Source: Bradyrhizobium sp.
GTDB taxonomy: Bacteria; Pseudomonadota; Alphaproteobacteria; Rhizobiales; Xanthobacteraceae
Direction of reading: 5' to 3'
Assembly (NCBI GenBank): GCA_028290305.1
Contig: JAQGKC010000075.1
Coordinates: 1-31,854, forward strand
Length of the DNA stretch: 31,854 nucleotides
Shown: positions 8,840 through 16,629 of the stretch, one piece after another
Numbering within the stretch: position 1 is the first letter of the stretch
How the letters are laid out: every line of letters begins with the position of its first letter
Position numbers and translations under genes: made by a program
Notes under the pieces: model-generated
The model's database searches: none
Seen by the model: the letters and a program-made list of their open reading frames with translations, nothing else
What the model was told of the DNA's origin: nothing

Positions 8840-9690
8840 GCGGCAGCCGTTCGCGCGGCAAATGACGCCAGCGACGTTGGCGGGCGTCCGAGCAACCAAC
8901 CAAGCACGTTGGGATTGCCCTTGAGCCCGTCGCGCGCGTAGGCGCCAAACATCTTGATCAGCGTTTCGCGCTGATAGTCGTCCATACCTGCGCTGCGGGC
9001 ATGCTGTTCCCAACTCTCGATGGTTCGGGCTTCGGCCCGAATGGCTTTCTTCAGCGCCTTGCCGAATGTATCGGCGATCTCGATCTGGTTGAGCGGCGGG
9101 GTGCCGGCCAGTTCATAGGTTGCGCCGGAATGGCCGTCCTCCGTCAGCACCAATGCTGCAACTCCCGCAACGTCGTCGAGATCGACGAGGCTAAGCCGCG
9201 TCTCGATGGGGTAGGGCACGCGATAGACGCCGTCGCCGACCATGCGATCCCATTCGGCGAGCGAGTTCTGCATGTAGGCGGTAGGCTGCAGGATGCTGAT
9301 GTCCAGTCCGGAGCTGAACAGCATCTCCTCGACCCGCAGCTTGTTCCAGTGGTGCGGCATGGCTTCGATCTGTGGATGCAGCACGGAATGATAGACGAGG
9401 CGGGAGACGCCCATATCGGTCGCAGCGCGAATGAGCGTCTTTGCGAAAGTCACTTCGTGCGGACTTACATTTGGGCAGATGTGATAGACCGCATCCGCTC
9501 CTCGCACAGCCTGGGAAAACGAATGCGCATCGTCCATCGCACCCGCGACGACGTCGCTGACGCCCAGGGCCAGCAGCGCGGTTTCATGCGCCAGGCTTCG
9601 GACGAACGCGCGCACGACCGCGCCGCGCGCGACGAGCGCCTTGATAACTGCCTTTCCCGTCTTGCCGCCTGCGCCCGTGACAAGGATCAT
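8830..9690 (-). CDS. NmrA-like / atypical SDR NAD(P)-binding protein
   Basis: This 286-residue protein has a Rossmann fold beginning MILVTGAGGKTGKAV, the GxxGxxG dinucleotide-binding motif at residues 7-13, followed by an arginine-containing second strand (RAFVR) that often favours NADP. The middle (VYHSVLHPQIEAMPHHWNKLRVEE) and YMQNSL match NmrA/HSCARG- and quinone-reductase-like atypical SDRs that lack the classical YxxxK tetrad. It may be a redox sensor or small-molecule reductase. ATG 9690 lies 21 nt after the stop of the Mo-subunit gene with a CAGGAT ribosome site, so it is probably the fourth gene of the hydroxylase operon. It is convergent with, and overlaps by 10 bp, the amidase gene. 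The substrate is unknown. Confidence 0.85.
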   Translation of the reverse strand: MILVTGAGGKTGKAVIKALVARGAVVRAFVRSLAHETALLALGVSDVVAGAMDDAHSFSQAVRGADAVYHICPNVSPHEVTFAKTLIRAATDMGVSRLVYHSVLHPQIEAMPHHWNKLRVEEMLFSSGLDISILQPTAYMQNSLAEWDRMVGDGVYRVPYPIETRLSLVDLDDVAGVAALVLTEDGHSGATYELAGTPPLNQIEIADTFGKALKKAIRAEARTIESWEQHARSAGMDDYQRETLIKMFGAYARDGLKGNPNVLGWLLGRPPTSLASFAARTAAAHA

Positions 9691-9711
9691 GCGTCATATC
9701 CTGACAGTGCG

Positions 9712-12054
9712 TTAGCGTTGCGCGTTCCGGGTCAGTTCGAACAACCGGCTCGGGCTGAGCGGGATTTCGAGCAGCTCCACGCCGCGGCCTTTCAGATCGA
9801 GCGCGTCTTCGATCGCCTGGGCGAACAGTGGCCCCGCAGGAATTGCGCCGGCTTCACCCGCTCCCTTGATGCCCATCGGATTGAGCGGCGACTTGGTTAC
9901 CGTGTGGGCAAGCTCCATTCGGGGAACTTCGAGCGCAGTCGGCAGCAGATAGTCGGCAAGCGAGGCGTTCAGCAGTTGCCCCTGATCATCGAACACCAGC
10001 TTCTCGTAGAAGGCGTTGCCGATCCCCTGCGCGACGCCGCCATGGATCTGGCCAGCGAGGATCATCGGATTGATCACGGTGCCGCAATCATGCACCACGA
10101 CATATTTCAGGATTTTCAGGTCGAACGTCTTCGGATCCATTTCGATGATCATGGCGTGGACGCCATTTGCCGTCGCCCCCATGGGAGGTCCGAAATATTG
10201 CGTCGATTCCAGCCCCGGCTCGGTACCCGGCTGGACCGCCCCCCTCATCGGATTGGCCTGGTCCGCGAGAGTCCCCAGTTTGACGAATTTTTCGGGAATG
10301 CCGACGATCGAGACCTTGCCGTCTTCGATCACGAGGTCCTCTTCGGAACATTCGAACAGATCGCTCGCGAGCTTCAAGGCCTTCTTCCGCACGACCTTTG
10401 AGGCTTCGTTGACGGCATTGCCCGCGACCACGGCGCCGCGGCTGGCAAACGTACCGGCGCCCCAGTAGAACTGGTCGGTATCTCCGGTGACGACGTCGAC
10501 ATCCGTGACGGCGACGCCGAGCTGATCGGCGGCAATCTGGGCAAAAACGGTGAAGTGCCCTTGCCCCTGGGTGCCGATGCCGGTTGCAACGCTCACCTTG
10601 CCGTTGGATTGAACCTGAACCTTGGCGCCTTCGTAAGGGCCGATGCCGGTGCCCTCGACATAGCAGGCCACGCCGATGCCGATGTGGCGGCCTTCGGCGC
10701 GCAGTTTCGCTTGCTCGTCTTTGAAGGTGCCGTAGCCGATGGCGTCGAGCGCCATATCGAGCACCGGCTCATAATTCCCGCTGTCGTATTCGAGCACTTC
10801 GAAATCCTGATAAATGATTTCGTTATTGTAAGGAAACGCATCGGGCGGAATGAGATTTCGCCGCCGAATCTCGGCCGGGTCGATGTTCAATTCGTTCGCT
10901 GCGAAGTCGAGCAGGCGTTCCATGACGAATACGCCGTGCTGACGCCCGGCGCCGCGATACGGCGTGACGATCGGGAGATTGGTGAACAATTGGGTGAAGG
11001 TGCTGTCGTAGTTCGGCACGACATAGGGGCCGAGCAGGGTGCACTGGCTGTTAATCGGCACTGTCAGCCCATACGGATCGTAGGCGCCGCCGTCGTGCAG
11101 GAAAACGTCCTTGATACCAAGAATCCGGCCGTCGTTGCTCAGCGCGATCTCGGCATCGTGAATCTGTCCCCGTTCGTGGGTGGTGGCAAAGAAATGCTCA
11201 AGCCGGTCCTCGATCCATTTGACTGGCCGATTCAGCTTCATCGACACCCACGGCAGCAGTACTTCCTCGGGATAAAACATCATGATCTTCGGTCCGAAAC
11301 CGCCGCCGACGAACGGCGCGATCACCCGAACCTGTCGCTCGCTGAGGCCGAGCATGCCGGCGAGGCCGTTACGGACGAATACCGGCGCTTGCGTGGTGTC
11401 CCAGATCGTCATCTGGTTGGCGCGCGCATCCCATTGCGCGACCACGCCTCGGGTTTCGATCGGCGATGAAATGCCGTGTTCATAGTGGAAACGGCGTTTG
11501 ATGATGTGATCTGCCTTGGCGACAGCCGCGGCATAGTTGCCCTTGGTCTGCCGGACATGCGCTGACACGTTGGAGCCGACGTCGTCGTGAACAAGTGCCG
11601 ATTCTGCGCTCAGGCCCTTTTCCAGATCGACTACGGCTGGAAGTGGTTCAAGTTCGATGTCGATATCGCCGAGTGCATCCTCGGCGATATAGCGGCTCTC
11701 CGCGATCACAATGACAAGGGGCTCACCGACGTGGCGGACCTTGTCCTTGGCGAGCGGAACCTGGGTTCGCTCGTTGAAGACAATGCCGGCAATCGGCGGC
11801 GGCGGTACCAATATAGGGCCGGGTTGCCAGTAATCGCCGAGGTCGCTGGCGACGTAGGCGGCGACAACGCCGGGACGCTGCAGCGCTTCCGAAACATCGA
11901 TTTTCAGAATTCGGGCGTGCGCCAGCTGGCTGCGCAGGAACGCGACATGCAACATGCCGGGCAGTTCGACGTCATCGATGAATAGCGCTTGGCCGGTGAG
12001 GAGCCTGCGATCTTCATTGCGTTTGATCGGTTCGCCGAATGTGCGCGTGGACAT
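9712..12054 (-). CDS. Molybdenum hydroxylase large (Mo-cofactor) subunit, CoxL/XDH family
   Basis: This is the 780-residue catalytic subunit, which binds Mo-molybdopterin cytosine dinucleotide-type cofactor and hydroxylates an aldehyde or N-heterocycle carbon using water. Visible marks are VGGGFGPK (249-256), the active-site loop PYRGAGR (365-371), QGQGHFTVFAQIAAD near 505-520, and the catalytic glutamate in GIKGAGEAG (about E734). The loop resembles the AYRGAGR of so-called form II CODH-like enzymes. It lacks the AYxCSFR loop with the Cu-binding cysteine, so true CO oxidation is unlikely. It starts 4 nt after the FeS subunit stop; gene order is FAD, FeS, Mo subunit. Substrate unknown; the context favours a nitrogen heterocycle such as a pyrimidine. 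No cofactor-maturation genes (coxD, xdhC) are visible. Confidence 0.92.
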   Translation of the reverse strand: MSTRTFGEPIKRNEDRRLLTGQALFIDDVELPGMLHVAFLRSQLAHARILKIDVSEALQRPGVVAAYVASDLGDYWQPGPILVPPPPIAGIVFNERTQVPLAKDKVRHVGEPLVIVIAESRYIAEDALGDIDIELEPLPAVVDLEKGLSAESALVHDDVGSNVSAHVRQTKGNYAAAVAKADHIIKRRFHYEHGISSPIETRGVVAQWDARANQMTIWDTTQAPVFVRNGLAGMLGLSERQVRVIAPFVGGGFGPKIMMFYPEEVLLPWVSMKLNRPVKWIEDRLEHFFATTHERGQIHDAEIALSNDGRILGIKDVFLHDGGAYDPYGLTVPINSQCTLLGPYVVPNYDSTFTQLFTNLPIVTPYRGAGRQHGVFVMERLLDFAANELNIDPAEIRRRNLIPPDAFPYNNEIIYQDFEVLEYDSGNYEPVLDMALDAIGYGTFKDEQAKLRAEGRHIGIGVACYVEGTGIGPYEGAKVQVQSNGKVSVATGIGTQGQGHFTVFAQIAADQLGVAVTDVDVVTGDTDQFYWGAGTFASRGAVVAGNAVNEASKVVRKKALKLASDLFECSEEDLVIEDGKVSIVGIPEKFVKLGTLADQANPMRGAVQPGTEPGLESTQYFGPPMGATANGVHAMIIEMDPKTFDLKILKYVVVHDCGTVINPMILAGQIHGGVAQGIGNAFYEKLVFDDQGQLLNASLADYLLPTALEVPRMELAHTVTKSPLNPMGIKGAGEAGAIPAGPLFAQAIEDALDLKGRGVELLEIPLSPSRLFELTRNAQR

Positions 12055-12058
12055 CCTG

Positions 12059-12541
12059 TCAGCCCCGCATTCGTTCGGCAGCCGTCATCACGGCATCGAC
12101 GATGTTCTGGTAGCCGGTACAGCGGCACAGATTCCCGGAAAGCGCCTCACGTACCTCGTTCTCGTTAGGTGAGGCGTTTTCATTGAGAAATGCCGTCATG
12201 GTCATTAAGATGCCGGGCGTGCAGTAGCCGCATTGCAGGCCGTGATGATCATGCATCGCCTGCTGCAACGGATGATATTCACCATCCTTGTCGGTCAGGC
12301 CCTCAACCGTCGAAATTTCATGATTTTTCGCCTGCACGGCGAGCATCAGGCATGAGCGCACGGGCTGGCCGTCGAGCAAGATGGTACAGGCCCCGCAGAC
12401 GCCATGTTCGCAGCCGACATGCGTGCCGGCCAGCGCCAGATCATGGCGAAGGAAGTCGCTCAGCAGCATGCGCGATTCCACGCGGCGCTGATATTTCCTG
12501 CCGTTCACCGATAGCGTGATATCGTGATAGTCAGTGTCCAT
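12059..12541 (-). CDS. Molybdenum hydroxylase small subunit, two [2Fe-2S] clusters (CoxS-like)
   Basis: The 160-residue electron-transfer subunit carries two [2Fe-2S] clusters between the Mo and FAD subunits. The plant-ferredoxin-type cluster ligands are C44, C49, C52 and C64 (GCEHGVCGACT, then SCL). The second cluster uses C104, C107, C139 and C141 (CGYCTPG, then GNLCRCTGY). ATG 12541 is chosen because the protein then begins MDTDYHDITLSVNG like other family members; the longer open frame would intrude into the FAD-subunit gene. It overlaps the FAD-subunit 3' end by 11 bp, and the Mo-subunit gene follows after 4 nt. Confidence 0.94.
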   Translation of the reverse strand: MDTDYHDITLSVNGRKYQRRVESRMLLSDFLRHDLALAGTHVGCEHGVCGACTILLDGQPVRSCLMLAVQAKNHEISTVEGLTDKDGEYHPLQQAMHDHHGLQCGYCTPGILMTMTAFLNENASPNENEVREALSGNLCRCTGYQNIVDAVMTAAERMRG

Positions 12542-13406
12542 CGCGCACCCGCTGGTAAGCTGTCTGCAGTGCTCGCTCGGTGAGTACGCCCGCGATATGG
12601 CGCTGATAATCCGCGGTGGCATGAACGCTGCCGCCCGGGTCGATCAATGCCTGCGCCGCTGCCGCGACATGGCGTATCGCATCTTCGGTCAGTTGGTGCC
12701 CTACAAGATCACCGGCTGCCGAACTGGCATCGATGGGGGTTTCGCCCACGCCGCAGAAAGTCAGCCGAACATCGGTGCATTCGCTTTCGTGGCCCAGAGT
12801 GATCATCGCGGCCACCCCGACAATGGCAAAATCGCCGCGCCGGCGCGCGATCTCCATGAAGCAACACCCGGTGCGCGGCTTTGGCTGAGGCAATTCGATT
12901 TCCACCAGCATTTCGTCGGGCTGGAGCTCGGTCGTGAGCGCGCCCACAAAAAAGTCCGGTGCCTCGATCCATCGTTCTTGCTTTGCTGCCTGAATGCGGA
13001 ACCGGGCGCGCAACGCCAGCGCGATGGCGGGAAGCTCCGAGGCGGGGTCGGCATGTGAAAGATTTCCGCCGATCGTGCCGCGATTGCGGATTTGCGGATG
13101 TGCGATATGCGGCAGCGCCTCGCCGATCAGAGGAAATGCATTTGCAAAAGCCGCGTCGCGTTCCAGCGCCCGGTAGCGCGTGACCGATCCAATCCGTGTC
13201 ACCCCGCCGAAGGGGTGAATACCGGCCAGATTCTCGATCTCATTGATGTCGATCACAATGGCCGGCTGCGCGAGGCGAAAATTCATTGCCGGCATCAAGC
13301 TCTGTCCGCCAGCCAGAAACTTGGCGCCGTCGCCATGTTCCGCCTTGAGCGTGAGTGCGTGCTCGAGCGAGGTGGCGGCGATGTATTTGAAGGGAGCAGG
13401 CTTCAT
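12531..13406 (-). CDS. Molybdenum hydroxylase FAD-binding medium subunit (CoxM-like)
   Basis: The 291-residue flavoprotein subunit passes electrons to the external acceptor. The two FAD-binding signatures of the CO dehydrogenase/XDH flavoprotein family are present: AGGQSLMP (about 32-39) and TIGGNLSHADPASELP (about 108-123). ATG 13406, giving MKPAPFKYIAA, matches the usual family N-terminus; a TTG 42 bp upstream would add an atypical extension and is not favoured. It is the first gene of the - strand operon FAD-FeS-Mo-NmrA. The 227-bp region upstream is shared with the divergent importer operon and should hold its promoter. Confidence 0.92.
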   Translation of the reverse strand: MKPAPFKYIAATSLEHALTLKAEHGDGAKFLAGGQSLMPAMNFRLAQPAIVIDINEIENLAGIHPFGGVTRIGSVTRYRALERDAAFANAFPLIGEALPHIAHPQIRNRGTIGGNLSHADPASELPAIALALRARFRIQAAKQERWIEAPDFFVGALTTELQPDEMLVEIELPQPKPRTGCCFMEIARRRGDFAIVGVAAMITLGHESECTDVRLTFCGVGETPIDASSAAGDLVGHQLTEDAIRHVAAAAQALIDPGGSVHATADYQRHIAGVLTERALQTAYQRVRDGH

Positions 13407-13633
13407 GGCGCTCGCGTGTAACAACAGAACGCGGTCGCCCGCTTTCAAGCGCTACGCCGCGCTCAAAGTATGAGGCGCGCTCTTGCGCAAGTCAAAAAAC
13501 GGGTGGGCTTTTTGCCCATCTGAAAATCCGATAAGGGTATGTTTGAGCCCGATGGTATTGATGCCCATTTAATATCTTCTTATGCGTAAACATTGAGCGC
13601 GCCATTTACTGCAGTGTTTGCCACTATTTGCGA
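13407..13633. promoter_or_regulatory. Divergent intergenic region between hydroxylase and importer operons
   Basis: These 227 bp separate two divergent operons and must contain both promoters. Seen in it are a perfect 10-bp palindrome CTTGCGCAAG at 13482-13491, the terminator-like hairpin at 13494-13520, and an AT-rich tract near 13555-13590 with a weak TTGATG...TATGCG pair (spacing 17) that could be a + strand promoter. No regulator gene lies nearby. The site assignments are tentative. Confidence 0.4.
13494..13520 (-). terminator. Terminator- or attenuator-like hairpin in the leader of the hydroxylase operon
   Basis: Read on the - strand, a stem GATGGGC / GCCCACC-type with an AAAAA loop (13520-13502; five perfect G-C-rich pairs plus a G-C and a G-T pair) is followed two bases later by six T residues (13499-13494). 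This is the form of an intrinsic terminator. It lies about 88 nt upstream of the FAD-subunit start and points towards it, so it would act as a leader attenuator or stop upstream readthrough. No short leader peptide gene was identified. Confidence 0.45.
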
Positions 13634-14560
13634 ATGGCGCTGCAAATGCCGAAGTCGTTGAAGCTGGATGATACGGGCGTTACGCTGAGCGCGGACGAAC
13701 GAGAATCGTTCGTCACACGAATCGAACCGGCAAGCATGAGCAACGCTGCGGATGCCAACGCTGAGTCAGTTTCTTCGCCGCAGCGCTTGGCGGTCGATGT
13801 ACGCAATGTTTCGCTGACGTTCGAGACATCAGACGGCAAGGTCGAGGCGTTGTCGAATGTCAGTCTGCAGATCGCCGACGGCGAATTCGTTTCCTTCATC
13901 GGGCCTTCCGGATGCGGCAAAACAACGATGCTGCGGGTGATCGCTGATCTTCAGCAACCGACGGCGGGCACGCTTCTCGTCAACGGCATGAGCGCGGAAC
14001 AGGCGCGCCTCGATCGCCGATATGGATATGTCTTCCAGGCGCCGGCTTTGTTTCCGTGGCGCACGATCGAGAAGAATCTAAAACTGCCGCTGGAGGTCAT
14101 GGGTTTTTCCGATAGCGAGCAGCAGCAGCGGGCGGCGCGCTATCTGGCGCTGGTCAATCTCACCGGCTTCGAGCGCAAGTTTCCCTGGCAATTGTCCGGC
14201 GGTATGCAGCAACGGGTCTCGATTGCCCGCGCACTGTCCTTCGATCCAGCGCTGCTGTTGATGGACGAGCCGTTCGGCGCGCTCGATGAAATCGTCCGTG
14301 ATCACCTTAACGAGCAGCTATTGCAATTGTGGGACAAGACCGGAAAGACAGTCCTGTTTGTAACCCACTCAATCCCCGAAGCGGTCTTCCTGTCCACCAA
14401 AATCGTGGTGATGTCACCGCGCCCCGGGCGGATTATCGATATCATCGATTGTAACTTTCCGCGCGACCGCACCTTGGAAATTCGCGAGACGCCCGAATTT
14501 CTCAAGATCGCACAGCGCGTGCGTGTCGGGCTTCGGGCGGGGCATTCCTATGACGAGTAG
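13634..14560 (+). CDS. ABC transporter ATP-binding protein, NitT/TauT/ThiZ type
   Basis: ATPase of the second importer, about 308 residues from ATG 13634. Motifs counted from that start: Walker A GPSGCGKTT (90-98), Q-loop VFQ (Q135), signature LSGGMQQR (187-194), Walker B LLLMDEPF (207-214) and H245 in VTHSIPEA. The family core starts near residue 50, so the first ~50 residues are an unusually long leader. ATG 13736 (beginning MSNAADANAES) is an equally possible start; neither has a strong ribosome site. The gene overlaps the first permease by 11 bp. It is most like ATPases that serve thiamine-precursor, riboflavin, nitrate or sulfonate importers; the ligand depends on the binding protein at 16630. 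Confidence 0.9.
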   Translation: MALQMPKSLKLDDTGVTLSADERESFVTRIEPASMSNAADANAESVSSPQRLAVDVRNVSLTFETSDGKVEALSNVSLQIADGEFVSFIGPSGCGKTTMLRVIADLQQPTAGTLLVNGMSAEQARLDRRYGYVFQAPALFPWRTIEKNLKLPLEVMGFSDSEQQQRAARYLALVNLTGFERKFPWQLSGGMQQRVSIARALSFDPALLLMDEPFGALDEIVRDHLNEQLLQLWDKTGKTVLFVTHSIPEAVFLSTKIVVMSPRPGRIIDIIDCNFPRDRTLEIRETPEFLKIAQRVRVGLRAGHSYDE

Positions 14561-15476
14561 CGCGCTCGCTCTCCCGGCGTCAGGTGCCGGCGCGCCGCGG
14601 CGTCATCCGCTGGTATTTCGTTATGCGCCGATTTTGACGATCGTTATGGCGCTGATTGCGATCTGGTATATCGCGGCGGTGCTGATGAACCTTTCGCAGG
14701 TGCGCGACGCCTTCGAGCGCGAGGAGACGCCCTACACGGTCTCCGACCTGATCGCCGGCACCATGAGTGGTGAACGGCCGCTGCTGCCGGCACCGCACCA
14801 GGTGATAGTAGCCTTCACTGATTCGGTTTTCGGTTATGCGCCGACTGCGCCGCGGAGCCTCGTCTATCATTCGGCGATAACGTTATCGGCGACGTTGCTC
14901 GGATTTTTCCTGGGCGCGCTGCTTGGCATCGGGCTGGCGTTGATGATCGTGCACAGTCGCGTGCTCGAGAAAAGCCTGCTGCCCTGGATCATCTGCTCGC
15001 AGATGGTGCCGATCCTGGCGCTGGCGCCGATCTTCATCGTGGTGCTCGGCGCGATCGGATTGCAGGGGCTGCTGCCGAAGTCGATCATTTCGGCCTATCT
15101 GTGTTTCTTCCCGATCACGATCGGGATGGTGAAGGGTTTCACGGCGCCAGATCCGATGCAGCTCGATCTGATGCGGACGTGGTCGGCGACGCCCCGGCAG
15201 GTGCTGTCGAAGCTGCGCTGGCCGTCGGCCGTTCCCTATCTTTTCGCGAGCCTCAAGGTTGCCATCACCATCTCGCTGATCGGCGCGATCGTGGCCGAGC
15301 TGCCGACTGGCGCCGAAGCCGGCATTGGCGCGCGACTGCTTGCGGGGTCTTACTATGGCCAGACGATTCAGATCTGGGCGGCGCTGCTGGCGTCGGCGAT
15401 CCTCGCCTCGGGATTGATCGGGCTGGTGGATCTCGCGGAGCGTGGCGTGGCGCGGCAAATGGGAACGCGGCCATGA
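14550..15476 (+). CDS. ABC transporter permease 1
   Basis: The 308-residue inner-membrane subunit starts at ATG 14550, overlapping the ATPase gene by 11 bp. A first helix (about residues 27-48) is followed by a charged ~70-residue periplasmic-looking stretch (FEREETPYTVSDLIAG) before the canonical permease domain (about 105-300). The ATPase-contact loop is DLMRTWSATPRQVLSKLRWPSAVP, in which the usual glycine (YGA) is replaced by WSA. GAIVAELP near the end is conserved in SsuC/ThiX-like permeases. It pairs with a second, different permease encoded next (ATGA overlap), so the channel is probably a heterodimer. Confidence 0.9.
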   Translation: MTSSALALPASGAGAPRRHPLVFRYAPILTIVMALIAIWYIAAVLMNLSQVRDAFEREETPYTVSDLIAGTMSGERPLLPAPHQVIVAFTDSVFGYAPTAPRSLVYHSAITLSATLLGFFLGALLGIGLALMIVHSRVLEKSLLPWIICSQMVPILALAPIFIVVLGAIGLQGLLPKSIISAYLCFFPITIGMVKGFTAPDPMQLDLMRTWSATPRQVLSKLRWPSAVPYLFASLKVAITISLIGAIVAELPTGAEAGIGARLLAGSYYGQTIQIWAALLASAILASGLIGLVDLAERGVARQMGTRP

Positions 15477-16597
15477 ACCCGCAACGGCAAAGACTGGGAT
15501 TTATCCTTGCTGCGGGCGGCATGCTGTCGGCCTTGATCCTGCCGTTCTCAAACGAGGCGGTTGCTCCCTTGCCGGCGCGTCCGATATTGCTGGCAATGAT
15601 CCTCGCCGCGGCGTTGCTGTTTGCGGCTGCCGCCCGGATCGGTGGATCGCGGGCCGTCGCGCCCGGTTTGGCGGGCGTTCTATGCGGAGCGGCGACGACG
15701 CTGGCGCTGCTGCGCGACCCCGGAATCAGCGGCTCGGCTGCGGCCGGGTTTTGGGCGATGGTGCTCGCGGTTTGGCTCAGCGCCGCGCTGTGCGTGGTCC
15801 AGCTTGCTTCCGGCCGTCCACGCGATGAAGCATCGCGCCGAACGCTCAAGCTCGCGATTCCCCTGCTATTCGGGGCGGTGGTGTTCTATCTCTGGGAAGT
15901 GCTGGTGCGCGGCTTTGGCGTACCCTCGGTGATCATGCCGGCGCCGAGTGCGGCGGCGGCGCGGTTCGCCGCGTCGTTGCCAATCCTTGGTCAGGACTTT
16001 GTCCAGACCTTTATTCGCGGTGTCTTGATCGGCTACGTCATTGGTTGCGGCGCGGGCCTGCTGGTTGCGATTGTCGCTCAGCGTTTTGCCTTTTTGGGCC
16101 GCGGCCTGCTTCCGCTCGGGAATTTCTTTTCGGCGCTGCCACTGGTCGGCGTCGCGCCGATCATGGTGATGTGGTTCGGCTTCGACTGGCCATCGAAGGC
16201 CGCCGTCGTGGCGCTCGTGACATTCTTCCCGATGCTGGTGAATACGCTCGCCGGACTCTCAGCATCCGGGCATATGGAGCGCGACCTGATGCGGTCGTAC
16301 GGTGCGGATCATCGGCAGATGCTGACAAAACTCTATTTGCCGGCGGCGTTGCCGTTCATTTTCAACGCGCTGAAGATCAACGCCACGCTGGCGCTGATCG
16401 GTGCGATCGTCGCCGAATTCTTTGGGACGCCGACGCAGGGCATCGGTTTTCGTATCTCGACAGAAGCAGGGCGCATGGCGATCGACATGGTGTGGGCGGA
16501 AATCGCTCTCGCCGCGATCGCCGGAATGGCTTTTTACGGACTTGTCGCGCTCGCCGAGCGCGCGACCACTTTCTGGCATCCATCCTATCGAACCTGA
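15473..16597 (+). CDS. ABC transporter permease 2 with extra N-terminal membrane segments
   Basis: This 374-residue permease starts at ATG 15473 in an ATGA overlap with permease 1. Residues ~130-365 form the normal NitT/TauT permease domain, with the ATPase-contact loop DLMRSYGADHRQMLTKLYLPAALP and GAIVAEFFG following it. The first ~115 residues are unusual: three or four additional hydrophobic segments rich in Ala, Leu and Gly with no motif I recognise. Ordinary family members are about 250-270 residues, so the extension is a real addition in frame with normal codon use. Its role is unknown; it may aid heterodimer assembly or regulation. Confidence 0.9.
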   Translation: MNPQRQRLGFILAAGGMLSALILPFSNEAVAPLPARPILLAMILAAALLFAAAARIGGSRAVAPGLAGVLCGAATTLALLRDPGISGSAAAGFWAMVLAVWLSAALCVVQLASGRPRDEASRRTLKLAIPLLFGAVVFYLWEVLVRGFGVPSVIMPAPSAAAARFAASLPILGQDFVQTFIRGVLIGYVIGCGAGLLVAIVAQRFAFLGRGLLPLGNFFSALPLVGVAPIMVMWFGFDWPSKAAVVALVTFFPMLVNTLAGLSASGHMERDLMRSYGADHRQMLTKLYLPAALPFIFNALKINATLALIGAIVAEFFGTPTQGIGFRISTEAGRMAIDMVWAEIALAAIAGMAFYGLVALAERATTFWHPSYRT

Positions 16598-16629
16598 CTC
16601 GGCGGGTTCTCAAGCTTTCGGAGTATCGC

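Noticed and set aside
9001..10401. 466-codon + strand frame across the NmrA-like and Mo-subunit genes
   Set aside because: It spans the boundary of two well-supported - strand genes and has no recognisable domain; an antisense shadow.
9712..13406. Assignment of the Mo hydroxylase as a true CO dehydrogenase
   Set aside because: The active-site loop is PYRGAGR, without the Cu-binding cysteine of the AYxCSFR loop, and no coxD-type maturation genes are nearby.
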